Origin: Epiperipatus broadwayi
Lineage: Eukaryota > Onychophora > Udeonychophora > Euonychophora > Peripatidae
Assembly (NCBI GenBank): GCA_028023455.1
Contig: JAQFVV010000027.1
Span: 10,043,845-10,107,844, forward strand
Length of the DNA stretch: 64,000 nucleotides
Direction of reading: 5' to 3'
The position numbers and the translations under genes are program-made. Positions 1 to 10,560 of this stretch are shown in pieces (position 1 is the first letter of the stretch; every line of letters begins with the position of its first letter). A model generated the notes under the pieces. The model searched no databases. It was not told where the DNA came from and was given only the letters and a program-made list of their open reading frames with translations.

Positions 1-1390
1 TTTACTACTTGGAAATTCAAGATGAGTTCAAACACCAGCTGGGCCACGATTTGTGAACTTTCAATTCTAAATATGCAGCTTTATGATTGCACTATTCCAT
101 TGATGAAATGTGATGTAAAATGGCTTCTCTCACACTCAGAAGTTTCTGTATGTAGATAATATGTCCACAGACTCCATTAGCTGAATGCCCTCTCTTTAAA
201 ATCACTATATACTACATAAACTCATATATTTCTTATTCCCTGTTCCGAAATCACTCTCCCAAGAACTGACTCATTTCTTTGTCATTTCCTATTCTATTTT
301 TATAAAAACTTCTAATCAATCTACTCGTGCACCATTTATGTAAATGCAAATAATCAATGGATATCAGAACATGGTTTGGAATCAGTTTGGTGCTACTGAC
401 ATCATATCCATTGATTATTTAATAAGATAGTCACGATTCATCCATGCTTATACATGAGACTCCTATGATGTCAACTGATTATTACCATCAAAGTTTGAAA
501 ATACATTAATTATATGATTATTTGCTCCAGCAATTGAGTGTTGTTAAAGTCCAAAGCAGCAGAGCATAACAATTCCACCTTAACTGTCCTGACATACTTT
601 CATTTTCATCAGTAGAGAACTAATCTAGGAACCTTTTGCTCAGAAGCAAGCTTTCTTTCTACTTAGTCAAAGGCTAAAATAATTCAATTAATGTTTAAAT
701 GCCAAGAGATAGGTTTTAGCTAATTCACTTGACAGATAACTAATTCCTACTAAATCGATCCTAGTCTGACAACTTTAACATATTTCTTTCTTTCTTTGTT
801 TTAACAGAATTAATGAATTCATTATAATTTTGATTCTACTCTACAGCCATCTATAGTAAGTTTGTGTAATTAATAGATACCAGATGGCATAATGCTATAA
901 AATATTCAACTCCAGGCCAATTGCTTTTTGAGTTTTGATTTTGCCAGTAAAGATTAAAATTCTAGCTAAGGGGTAGAAAGACTGAGATACAATTAAAAAA
1001 TATATCAAAGGTGGCTCAGTGGATGATCTGTGTAGGTGACTTGGCTGAGGTTTGAAATGTTAAAGTTGTCTTTCAGGTTATTATTATAATAGTATAAAGG
1101 AGTAAAAGTAAGTTGCTATATGCAGAAGTGCATTAATTCTAACTTTAAAGTCTAATCTTCACTATCAAAGTCAAAAGCCAGAAAGACGACATTTTCATAA
1201 TGCTATACCAATTAGTGTCCATTGATTATTCAAATTTATAATATATTGCTTTAGAATAGGATAAAAATAACTATTCTTGAAGTCATGTAAATAAACTCAT
1301 GAAGCATCATGGAATATCATTATTAATAAAGTTATTTTTTGAGTATATATATATATTTATTAACAATTAAAATAAATAACTTCAACTTAC
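1..1390. other. SOAT intron sequence with F1 relics
   Basis: No coding sequence seen. Positions 348-364 and 404-420 form 17-bp perfect inverted arms around a phrase resembling the F1 motif AATCAATGGAT. A decayed F1-like copy lies at about 1000-1240 (GCCAGAAAGAC, CCATTGATTATTC). The remainder is unassigned AT-rich sequence. Confidence 0.5.
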
Positions 1391-1489
1391 TTTATAAAAA
1401 TCCTTATAAACATAGCAGTACAACCAATCATGAACAACTACGTTCCATGTCCGATAATAATTAGCAAAGGAAGTAGAATTCCACCAATC
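1391..1489 (-). CDS. SOAT: SOAT exon, FYxDWWN / YYRTWN active-site region
   Basis: 99-nt exon of exactly 33 codons between TTTTCAG and TATAAA|GTAAGT. It begins [20 protein letters not shown] and continues [13 protein letters not shown]. With the previous exon it completes the FY-R-DWWN motif conserved in SOAT and DGAT1 and implicated in acyl-CoA binding. The Asn of YYRTWN corresponds to the conserved active-site Asn (N421 in human SOAT1). One residue is unusual: Cys replaces a usual Tyr in DWLYYY. The next exon, with the catalytic His, is outside the window. Confidence 0.95.
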
Positions 1490-2224
1490 CTGAAAACATA
1501 AAATATATAATATTAGATACTTTGAAATGAAAAATTATGGTATCTAAATTCATCATTTCTGTTAGTATTAATTCACTGCATGATGAACGTCTCTGTGAGT
1601 TTAATCCAATTTCTTTGATCGAGTAGCTTTTCTTTTTCCCACCACTCTGCAAACTTCCTTATTTTATCTATCTATCTCACATGTGGTTTCTTTCTATATC
1701 TTTTAAAATTTCTTAAAATCAAGTTTAACACTTCAATTATTAATCCAGCCCAATTCCACTTCAGTCTCTTAATTCTTTCAATGATGAAAATACCACTATT
1801 TCCTTACTGCGCATTCTAATTTCAATCCCTCCTTTTCAACATTCATCTCTTCCTATTTTATTCTCTAAGCTGAAATTTTTGCATTGCCCTTCTATTAAGT
1901 ATCCAAGTCTCAAATCTATAACTTTACAGCCTTTTTATCCCCGAGTTTAATACCAAAAAAACATTATGGTGTCCCTTCTATCTAAATTCGATATTTTTAT
2001 ATGAAATCGTAAAATAAATTAAATCACTTATCAAGATTAACAAAAATCAAATAATTTGTTAGTTGGGCAGTCATACAGTGTTCGACTACTGAAGTAACAA
2101 AGCCAATCTGTGATCAGTATTAGTTCTTTATTCCGCCATTCTATTACCCTACAAAACTAAGCTGGGCAACAGGATGTATAATCTATAAATACATAACTAA
2201 TTCATTTTGAACTAGTTGTTATAA

Positions 2225-2880
2225 CAAACAAACAGTTTATTGTTCAGAAGTTGTAAGAAGTTCAAGTACCAAAAGATATAGAGTTGGTCATGATCCATGA
2301 ACATCAAGTTCTAATATGTAATTCTGGTTCTGCACCAAAAACATATTTGGGAATTAAATGGTTTATTGCTCGGGAGTTCATAAAAAATATGAGACTAAAA
2401 GCGATAGGGCTGAACCACAGTCCATGGTGCTTGAGATCAGAGTAACATCACTTTATCTTTGCACTAAACCAAATATTGATTTACGGCTCAGAAATTCATT
2501 AGAAGTTCAAACATCAAAAATGTGATCCATAAACCATGAACTTCAAAATCTGCCACTATACTACTGCCCCAAACCATATAAGGCAATCAAATTATTTATT
2601 GCTTGGGAGTTTGTTAGAAGTATAAGCATAAGAAATGCCAGAGCCAAATCACGATCTATAGACTTTGAGCTCCAGAATCTGCTCCTCTACCAATACACCA
2701 AATCTGATAGGGCAATAAATTGTGCAGATCAAAATAACTGAATGTCTTTATTGCTCAGAAGCTCGTAAGAAATTTGAGCACCAGAAGCGAGAATCTGACA
2801 TTCCAGAGTCTGACACTTTAACCCTGCACTAAACCATGGAGGCTATTGTGAAGATTATGGTATGTAACAGGGGTGGCCAA
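2225..2880 (-). repeat. Tandem array of five tRNA-derived SINE-A units
   Basis: The phrase TTTATTGCTCAGAAGTTC recurs at about 2235, 2361, 2479, 2595 and 2746, spacing 116-151 bp. Each is followed by GTAAGAAGTTC-AGCACCAGAA and CACTAAACCAT-like text. Read on the minus strand, each unit has a tRNA-like head (TTTAGT-TAGAGTGTC) and the tail ending in AGCAATAAA. Solitary copies lie at 7.6, 8.0, 22.1, 22.3 and 28.1 kb. Units are well diverged, so the array is old. Confidence 0.7.
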
Positions 2881-3456
2881 ACTTTTAGATGTTCGGGGCG
2901 ATTTTTTTGGTGAAAGCGTACCTAAGGGCGATTATGTTTTTTTCAGGGCTTTGAACTGGAAACCAAAAAAAAAAAACATTATTTTTGCCAGAATGGAAAA
3001 AATAACGATTTGAAATCCTGGTTTTTTTTAGAATGTACTTACGAATTGGTGAGGTTTTTTTAATAAGGACTTTTTTAAGTACTCACAAATATTGGTGACA
3101 TTTTTAGAAGATACCTACGAACTGATGACTTTTTTTTCTAGAAGATATGACCTGTCGGAAGTCATTTTACTATGGCTACTATTAAATTACCTCAGCTCCC
3201 TCTAGTATTACAATTTTTCACTGTCACTTTATAAAATATTTATTAAATTACAATTTTAAATTACCTATAAATAATTATTTTCTAAAGCTGGTCCTGAATT
3301 TTTAAAAAAATCAAGAAAATATAGAAAAAAAAAAGAAAATTATTGTTTTAGAATTGTATTAAAATAAATTAAATGCAAATTTTACAAAAAAAAAAAAATT
3401 ACGCAGTCGACTTCCAAATTTGTGGTCGACTGCGGTCAATATCTTGGCCACCCCTG
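2868..3456. mobile_element. Non-autonomous hAT-like element with target duplication
   Basis: Starts CAGGGGTGGCCAA and ends TTGGCCACCCCTG, a perfect 13-bp terminal inverted repeat of the hAT (Charlie-like) type. It is flanked by 8-bp duplications, GTATGTAA at 2860-2867 and GTATATAA at 3457-3464, with one mismatch. The interior of about 560 bp is A/T-rich with several runs of A or T and no transposase. It lies directly next to the SINE-A array. Confidence 0.88.
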
Positions 3457-3734
3457 GTATATAATCTGTTCCAAATTAATTAACTGAACCAATCAGATAG
3501 CAACATAAAGAGTATATGACCTGCTTTTATAAACTTTGATAAATTCATTTTAGCATCCAATAATAATAATGTAACTTTTAAAATTAAATTCAGGATATCT
3601 GTAACCTGATCAAAAAATATGGCCATAATGTTTCGGTAAACTCTGATTGAGAAAATCAAATGAGTAAAAAAAAAAAATCTGAAATCTTAGAGACAATATT
3701 CCTAGAAGTATATAAAGGCTGAGATGAAATGTGA

Positions 3735-3888
3735 TGTGATGCACTGTGACTTCTTCTTATATGGAGTCAGGAATCTCTTAGCAACTATGTCCAGAGAAAC
3801 CTGTTAGCCAATGTGATGTACTGTGACTTCTCCTTAAATGAAGTCAAGAATCTCTCAGCAATTATGCCCAGAGAAACCTGTTAGCCAT
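3735..3888. repeat. Two-copy 77-bp tandem duplication
   Basis: Copy one begins TGTGATGCACTGTGACTTCT at 3735 and copy two TGTGATGTACTGTGACTTCT at 3812. Both end CCAGAGAAACCTGTTAGCCA. They differ by scattered substitutions, so the duplication is not recent. Confidence 0.85.
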
Positions 3889-3889
3889 T

Positions 3890-4221
3890 TTACCCTTTCC
3901 ATTCTCCACCCTAAGTTATCTCATAATCTGCTCCATCCCATTTCCACAACATTATCTTTGTCAACTCTATGGGCTTTATATCTAAATACCCCTTATCTTT
4001 TCCCAACTCCAGCATAAAAACCAATAATCCACTTTCTGTATAATCACTTTCTTCATCATTATATGTGCCCCTTCTGTTTTCAAGCATTTACATTCAATTA
4101 ACAAATGCCTAATATTTTCTATTCCTTCCTTACATAATTTACAGACTAAATCACCCATATTTTTCCATTTACATGTATATCTCCACTCTAAAAATAAGTA
4201 AATCCTTGATTTATTTGACAT
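3890..4221 (-). pseudogene. LINE fragment with C-terminal zinc knuckle of a reverse transcriptase
   Basis: The minus-strand frame 3982-4221 reads ...CKWKNMGDLVCKLCKEGIEN then IRHLLIECKCL. The C-x2-C-x8-H-x4-C spacing and the wording resemble the zinc-binding tail found after the reverse transcriptase in some LINE proteins. Only the tail survives and no reverse transcriptase is visible next to it. The clade cannot be named from this piece. Confidence 0.5.
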
Positions 4222-4224
4222 TTA

Positions 4225-6600
4225 TATGATTTGATTGTAAAATAAAAAGATATATGCCACAACTAAAGTAAAATTTTAGTGTTAACATATCTCAAAAAAT
4301 AATGTATTTTTTGCACACACATAACTAAGACCAAACTAAAAAAAAAAATTATATTTAGTGCTACTCATTAAAGCATTTAACAGGGATATTTTTACATCTG
4401 ATGAATATAAGTGTTTGATTTAGTTACTTTACCAATCTTTTTTTATGTTCATTTGTTATTATATATCAAAAGTATACATTATAAATATATATTTTTATCC
4501 CAAAGAATTGTAAAAAAAAAGAGAAGAAATCATCTGTCAAGTTTAAATATCAATATCCTACATCAGACGAAGGTGCGGTCTTTGTTAATGAACGTTATCT
4601 TCTCATTGATTAATTACTACATCACTTGGATATCTTCATTATAAACAGATATATTGAAATTATTATTTAGTTTAATAATAAAGAGAAATTAAAAAATAAA
4701 TATATGGCAGAAAAAATATTGCCTTATTAGATATATGTTTGCAGGCGAAGATGAGTAGAAAAACTGGTAAAATGTATGAAAGAGAAGTCCATTAGAAATG
4801 CATAAATATTGGTGCATGATAAAAGTTTTTTGCAGGTGTGAACATGTTCAAATATTAATTAAATTCAGAGACAAAAAAACTTTTATTCTTCCCAGGGTAA
4901 ATTCTTTTAGTTAAATCTCCGTTCAATCTAATAACTTTGTAGCTTTTATAATTATTTAACCTCCTAGTTATTAATTTTATTTATTTATTTTTTATTATAT
5001 TTTGTAGTGTGTCTTGGAATCTTAGTTTTAAGATTCCAACTTTGCTTTCAATTTTGTTTATTGGAAAGTGTCTAGTGAGTGTATAATTTTATATGCTTAA
5101 TATTTTTCTAATTATACACCTAACTTTTTATAAATGCTTTAGCAGGTTTGTGTAATTTTAAATTAGCTCACCTGTATTTATATTAATATCCACTTATTGA
5201 TTTTAAATATTGTGTTTGCAGTTATGCAAACCGAAAAATCTTTTGGCTGGCGATTTATCATGTTGATTGTTCTAGTTGTCCATATTTGGAGATTTCGTTT
5301 CTTCTTTTATTATGTCTCTGAAATAGGAAACTGGAATTGTTGTTCCTTGTAATTTTATAAATCACCAGCAGGAAGATAATAATAATTTCCTTTTATAAAT
5401 TATAGTGAAAGAAACCTTTCTGCTAAAGTATTTAATGTTTTAATATTTTCTGCTCATATACACTCTCTAATAATTCAATTTACAAAAATCTAGATCAGCG
5501 TTTATATTTGCTTGCTAGATTTATTTTGTCTTTACGTGTGACTTCAAATTTTATCAGAGCATGTACTCAGAACTTGGTTTGTAAATTTATTGGTAATTTT
5601 AATTTTTTTCACTTACGTGAAATGCTTGGGCAGACGTAACTAGTTTTCTAATTATTCACTTGTCTACCACTGAGACCTCTAATTATTATTCTCAGATTAG
5701 TTTTGTTCAATCGTTTGGTTGGGGATTGGCCAGTTTTAAATGTCAGTTTCCCTTTCATCGTAGGTTTAATATTTCCTTAATTTGAAATTATTTACATTGG
5801 AGTATTTTCTAAGTTTGTTATTTCATTAAATTGGAGATGTAAATTTCCTCTCGTTTATCTAACTTATACTCCGACATATGAATCATATTTTTTGTTGTTC
5901 TTGGGGTAAATTAATCATCTTTGCTTTAAACGTAGTTAAGATGCAGCTTCTACTGGCAATATGACATTCTTGGTCCCGACATATTTTTCCGGACTAAGAA
6001 ATGCTCCCTGGCGCTGGTTTCGTTGATTTATTTCAAGAACATATTGTTTTCATACTATGAATGGGAAAACCAGTGTTGTTGGGGAATTTCCAGCTGAAAG
6101 AAATTTGTTTCCTCCCTTTATAATTCATTACTAGAAATTTAGTCGGTCTGCCAGAGCATTAAATTTTATTCTTTCTGGTACACGCCTGAGATAATCTTAT
6201 TTGTTGTGTTAGAAACTTTTATTTTATTTTATAATTTATATCTCTCTTAAATAAAATTTTAAAATGTGTTTAAACTTAATTTGGCTGATGTTTGTCTTAG
6301 TGCTTTATTTCTCAATTGTCTAAACAACATTTAAGATTTATTGTCTCTCCCTGAATCTAGTCGGCGCAAACCATCATCCTCATCCATTTTGATCACAGTA
6401 AATAAATTTTCCAGATACACAATTACCTGGTGGTACTCTGCGATCGGGATGGATAGAGTGTCCGCTACAATACATATACAACATATATATGCATTTATAA
6501 AACTTACACATTAAAGTTATAGTCAAGTTTATTATTTGGAATTGGTTACAAAAGTTATGGTGTATTTTTATAATCAAAATAATATGAAACTCAAACTTAC
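4225..6600. other. Unassigned SOAT intron, T-rich from 4.9 to 6.35 kb
   Basis: No family recognised. From about 4900 to 6350 the plus strand is markedly T-rich and A-poor compared with neighbours and has slightly higher GC patches (around 5940-6190). This looks like a distinct insertion or repeat, but I see no termini, ORF or second copy. Confidence 0.35.
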
Positions 6601-6874
6601 CCTATAAAACATGCGGTCACCAAATCGTAACATTTCTGCAAAAGCATTGAACCATGAATGTAAAATGGCAAAAAATCCTACTAATAAAACTAAAGTCCCT
6701 GGAAGCATGCATCCAAAAACGGATAATATTAGTGCTTTTGGAGTAACGTGTTCTTGATTAAAATGCTGGAATACAGGAACGCAAAATCTCATAAAAATAA
6801 AGTAAGTATAAAATAAACAAGCAATCACTTGTGCCAAATTAGTTACAACATACTTCCATCGAATTTTGGGAGTT
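6601..6874 (-). CDS. SOAT: SOAT exon, MBOAT core with FAEMLRFGDRMFY
   Basis: 274-nt exon between TTTTCAG and TATAGG|GTAAGT, encoding 91 codons. It reads TPKIRWKYVVTNLAQVIACL, then a membrane segment, CVPVFQHFNQEHVTPKALIL, another membrane segment (CMLPGTLVLLVGFFAILHSW), and FNAFAEMLRFGDRMFYR. The last block is the SOAT signature directly before the FY-DWWN motif. An apparent ATG at the upstream edge lies in the intron and is not a start. Confidence 0.97.
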
Positions 6875-7050
6875 CTGAAAATAAATACAAAAGCACATAC
6901 CATTTAAATAATAATTGTGTATGTAAGAGACAAAACGAAGATAAAAATAAAGATTGATTAATGTATACAAATAATACAAAGAAAATAATTCCGTAATTGA
7001 TAATAGATTAACTAAGAACTTAATAAAATGAGTATTACATGTGATAATAA

Positions 7051-7260
7051 GATAAAAGGTAGCTGCTGATGGGTTGGGTTACATTAGATCCTAAGATCTA
7101 GGTACAGTGTTCTCAGATCCAAGGTTCCTCACTGACGAAAGTAACAAGCTAAAAACTAGTCTGGGGCTATTGGATGAGTAAGCTCTAGATAGGGATTTTA
7201 TGCACAAACTTTCCTTCATCAGTGGCGCTACTGTATGAAGAGTTTTGCCTCTGTGTGAAA
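7051..7260. repeat. F1 foldback-family copy, partial
   Basis: Contains the F1 core in order: GGTAGCTGCTG, GATCCTAAGATCTAGGTACA, CTCAGATCCAAGG, ACTAGTCTGGGG, TTATGCACAAAC, GTGGCGCTACTGTATG and GTTTTGCCTCTGTG. Only one terminus is present. Confidence 0.8.
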
Positions 7261-7464
7261 CTAATTCAGCGAGGTTCTACTGTTGCAAATCATAATTTGA
7301 TTACTATATAAAATCTATCTTAATTAAATAATGACTTAATAGAGGGTGCTTAAATGTATTCATTAATAATATTATAAGAAATAGCTAAGTAATTTATTAA
7401 TTAAATATATAAATAAAATAATCAAAGCAAAATATAATTAGTATTTTAAATATGTAGTATTTAC

Positions 7465-7567
7465 CTGGGGTACGAATCCCTATACACCAGTGTCGGAGCA
7501 AATAAAAAGTATAAATATTTGGAAAAATCAGGACAAAGGATTATCTCTTCATCCTCAGAGTCACTTT
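7465..7567 (-). CDS. SOAT: SOAT exon, cytosolic loop and [14 protein letters not shown] motif
   Basis: 103-nt exon between TATTTTAG and CCCCAG|GTAAAT. It begins with an acidic run ([10 protein letters not shown]), then [20 protein letters not shown] and [21 protein letters not shown] is nearly invariant in SOAT proteins. The acidic loop length is typical of the variable cytosolic loop between membrane helices. Phase is 2+99+2. Confidence 0.96.
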
Positions 7568-7631
7568 CTAAAATAAGAAAAAAAAAGGCTTTACATCATG
7601 AATAATAAATAACTTCTAAAAAATGTTTGAA

Positions 7632-7790
7632 CGGCTTTATTGTTCTAGAATTCATAAGAAGTTTAAGTGCCGGAAGTCCGTCCACTAGAACTGATCTCAG
7701 CATCTATATTCCAGAACCTGATACTCGACTGCTACACTAAACTACACAAGACAATAAATAACATAAACAATAGGTCAGTAATGAAGATAA
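7632..7790 (-). repeat. SINE-A copy
   Basis: GGCTTTATTGTTCTAGAATT then CATAAGAAGTTTAAG and CTACACTAAAC. It is the same layout as the array units at 2.2-2.9 kb. Confidence 0.6.
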
Positions 7791-7964
7791 TTTCTAAACC
7801 TCCATATTTCCATGGATCGCTATTTAAAGACCATATAAATTTGGAATAAGATTTTATATATCCCATCGGCCTGACTCTATATAAAGCCAAAATTGTTTTC
7901 CATACACACATTCAGGCAAAGGATGATCAAGGGTGTGTGCACACACCGATTTAAAAAATGCTAA

Positions 7965-8090
7965 TGGCTTTATTGCTTGGGAATTCGTAAGAAGTTCTAG
8001 TTCCCGAACTGTGAGCACCAGAATCGATCCTAAACTGGATGCTCTATCAACTGGGCCAAACTGTGCACTGTTGCACACAGATATATTTAT
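7965..8090 (-). repeat. SINE-A copy with clear tRNA-like head
   Basis: On the minus strand it begins TTTGGCCCAGTTGATAGAGC, like a Pol III A box. GGATCGATTCTGG follows, like a B box, then the body and an AGCAATAAAGCCATT tail. This is the clearest evidence that family A is a tRNA-derived SINE. Confidence 0.75.
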
Positions 8091-8289
8091 ATCTTAAAGA
8101 AAAAGAAATATCAAAAATAGTTACTTAGAGAAACTAATAATTATAAAGAGTAAAATGACTGAAAAATTAAATTTACACTATCAAATAATTAATATTCTAT
8201 TTTAAATAAATATTTTAAATATAAGAAAATGTCTACGCTAAAAGAAATTATTTAGCTTGCTTACGGAAATATATATATAATCAAAATTA

Positions 8290-8720
8290 CCCCAAATTCA
8301 CAACTCAGACTAACCGCAGAAAATAAACTCTCAAACACAACCAATGGTTTCACCGCTTCAAGCAGACTTCTCAAGTTTAGAGAACAAGATAACAAATTTG
8401 TACTAAATATTACCCACAATTCCACTTACATTCCACACACCCTTAATATTAAAAGAACTTTTAAATAAGTTAATTGCTTCAGAATAATAAATTTTTAAAT
8501 TTCATTTCTTTCAAAAATGACAAACTTAATCTCATCAAAACTAATAGTGTGACCTGCATCTTTTTCATGAATATATAAAGCAAAACTGAGATATCTATTT
8601 CTAACTTTACTTTTATATACCTTTATCCTTTCATTTAAGCCCAAACTACTCTGACCTATATATAAATCTTCTTATAAAAACAAGTGATAATATACGCTAC
8701 TGTATTATTTAATAAATTAT
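8290..8720 (-). pseudogene. Penelope-like element GIY-YIG tail, inverted copy
   Basis: The minus strand encodes a broken frame with SLGLNERIKV-like, ALYIHEKDAGHTISFDEIK and VIFERNE phrases. These match the plus-strand copy at 9461-9795. The text around 8660 (IYRS) replaces the YIGQ motif, and stops and frameshifts are present, so it is dead. It forms the left arm of an inverted pair with 9350-9800. Confidence 0.75.
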
Positions 8721-8823
8721 TCACAGTAATAGCCCTTTTCCAATAAATTTTCTTATTTCCAAACATATTACTATTTTTACATACAATTATATAAGAAAAC
8801 AATTTAAATGGCAAAGAAATAAA

Positions 8824-9048
8824 TATGTATACACAAGAGCTACAACCAAAAAAGAAGGCAGCTCAGTACTTGCTGACCATCAGCAGGAGCACAAACACAA
8901 ATTTGAGCCCTCTAAGGCCAACATCGTATGCACAGAAAGAAACTATGTCAAGAGGAAGGTCAAAGATGCATGTTTCATCACCAGCGATGCCACAGCAATA
9001 AACAGAAAGAACACATGCTTCGCGATTTCGAAAAAATGGATGATATAA
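8824..9048 (+). pseudogene. Second Penelope-like GIY-YIG C-terminal fragment
   Basis: Open plus-strand frame without an ATG: ...SSVLADHQQEHKHKFEPSKA, then NIVCTERNYVKRKVKDACFI and INRK...ISKKWM before a stop at 9046. This is the pattern of the C-terminal part of PLE endonucleases (S-L--H---H-F-----I---E-----R---EA-FI-----INR). It is clearly a different subfamily from the arms at 8.3-8.7 and 9.4-9.8 kb that flank it. A longer minus-strand ORF over the same bases has no family support. Confidence 0.7.
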
Positions 9049-9460
9049 GCAATTTGCATGCATTTGCATATAGTTAACAATATGAAAAGGACTATGAATA
9101 TAGAGCTGCAAGGGCTCTGAAAGCGCTAAGTATAAAAGATAGAATAGATAAAAAAAAAGCCTACTAATTAATAAACTTAAAAGTTTCACCGTAACGCAAT
9201 TAATTTTAGCGTATTAGTAATTATAAAGAAATAAAATATTTTTTTTATCCTTTACATTATTACAATTACTATTAAATAAAATACTTTTAACAAATTTATC
9301 AGAGTAGCCAGCACTCAAATAATCTTTATAAATTTAATCTTTTTGAAAATTGTATGTAAAAATAATAATTTGTTTGGAAATAAAAAAATTGCTTGGAAAA
9401 GGGATATTATTTTGAATAATTTATTAAATAATACAACAGAAATTTTTGATAAAAACTATT

Positions 9461-9795
9461 TCTGGAGTAGTGTATATTATCTCTTGTCTTTGTAAAAAGG
9501 TATATATAGGTCAGGGTAGTTTGAGCTTAAATGAAAGAATAAAGGTACATAAAAGTAGGGTTGGAAATAAATATCTTAGTTCTGCTTTCTATGTCCATAA
9601 AAAGATATAGGCCATACTATTAGTTTTGATGACAGTAAGGTTGTCTTCATTGAAAGAAATGAAATAAAAGGAATTAAAGAATCTTTATTTTTAAAATTTT
9701 ATGATTCTGAAGCAACTAACTTATTTAAAAGTTCTTTTAATATTCACAGGTGTGGGATGTTAGTGGAATTCGGGGTAATAGTATGCTTAATGTAA
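9461..9795 (+). pseudogene. Penelope-like GIY-YIG endonuclease fragment
   Basis: Frame one (9461-9607) reads SGVVYIISCLCKKVYIGQ then SLSLNERIKVHKS and a stop. VYI...YIG are the GIY and YIG strands of the nuclease fold. A frameshift near 9609 leads into GHTISFDDSKVVFIERNEIK and ESLFLKFYDSEATNLFKSSF to a stop at 9793. In Penelope-like elements this domain follows the reverse transcriptase; no reverse transcriptase is left here. It forms an inverted pair with 8290-8790. Confidence 0.82.
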
Positions 9796-9799
9796 TTTG

Positions 9800-10560
9800 A
9801 AAGAATTTAAACTTGAACTTTCAAGTTCCCTGCACCTATCTACTCCAACTTATACAACCGATACACATGATCACATACATGTGAAAAAGATAAATAATCT
9901 CCAATATATATATTTCATGCTGAACCTCACTCATCAGTTGGTCTAGATCATTGTCTCTCTCACACATATATAATCAGTGCTTAGTTTATATTAAGATCAA
10001 ATCTTCAAACCTTAAGGGATATTCAATCTTTTCCACTCTCCAATTCTTCAGCCATCCACGTCATTGAAAATCTGATAATGGAACCCTCAAAGCCCTTGTT
10101 CATGCCTATATTATTGTCATATCCATGTTGACTTTAAGTCATTCTGACCTCTCATGTATAGGAGATCTTAATATATTCATTTAAATACACAGAAGAGGGA
10201 TGGGCAGAATACAGGCCGAATATATATTTAAATATAGGTATATTATCTATACTGAACTTAATGTAATTAGAAAGAATTTGAAATCAGACCCTCAAGCTCC
10301 CTACATTTATCCACTTCATCCTATCCAAGAGCTCAGATCACAATTTCTTATTAACATCTTTTATCATTGTTCAGTATATATAGTTAATTAGAATAATAAA
10401 AATGTGTACGAGATTGTGATCTGGGCCGATTTATGAGTGCTGGTATGTACATCTTGGAGATAATCTACTTTTTCGCATGTCTTTGATCATATGTTTATGA
10501 TTACACCCTCTCCACAAAGTGTTAAAAGTGGATAGAAACCAATCTCTACCTTGTGTGAGG
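9800..10560. repeat. F3 repeat family, two to three partial copies
   Basis: Text such as TTTCAAGTTCCCTGCACCTA, ACCGATACACATGATCACAT and CTCATCAGTTGGTCTAGATC at 9820-9970 recurs in altered form at 10254-10330 and, inverted, at 10405-10500. The same family forms a clean foldback at 38950-39330. Nothing coding seen. Confidence 0.6.

Noticed and set aside
8863-9189. 108-codon minus-strand ORF with hydrophobic start
   Set aside because: It is the antisense shadow of the PLE C-terminal fragment on the plus strand, which has recognisable family wording.
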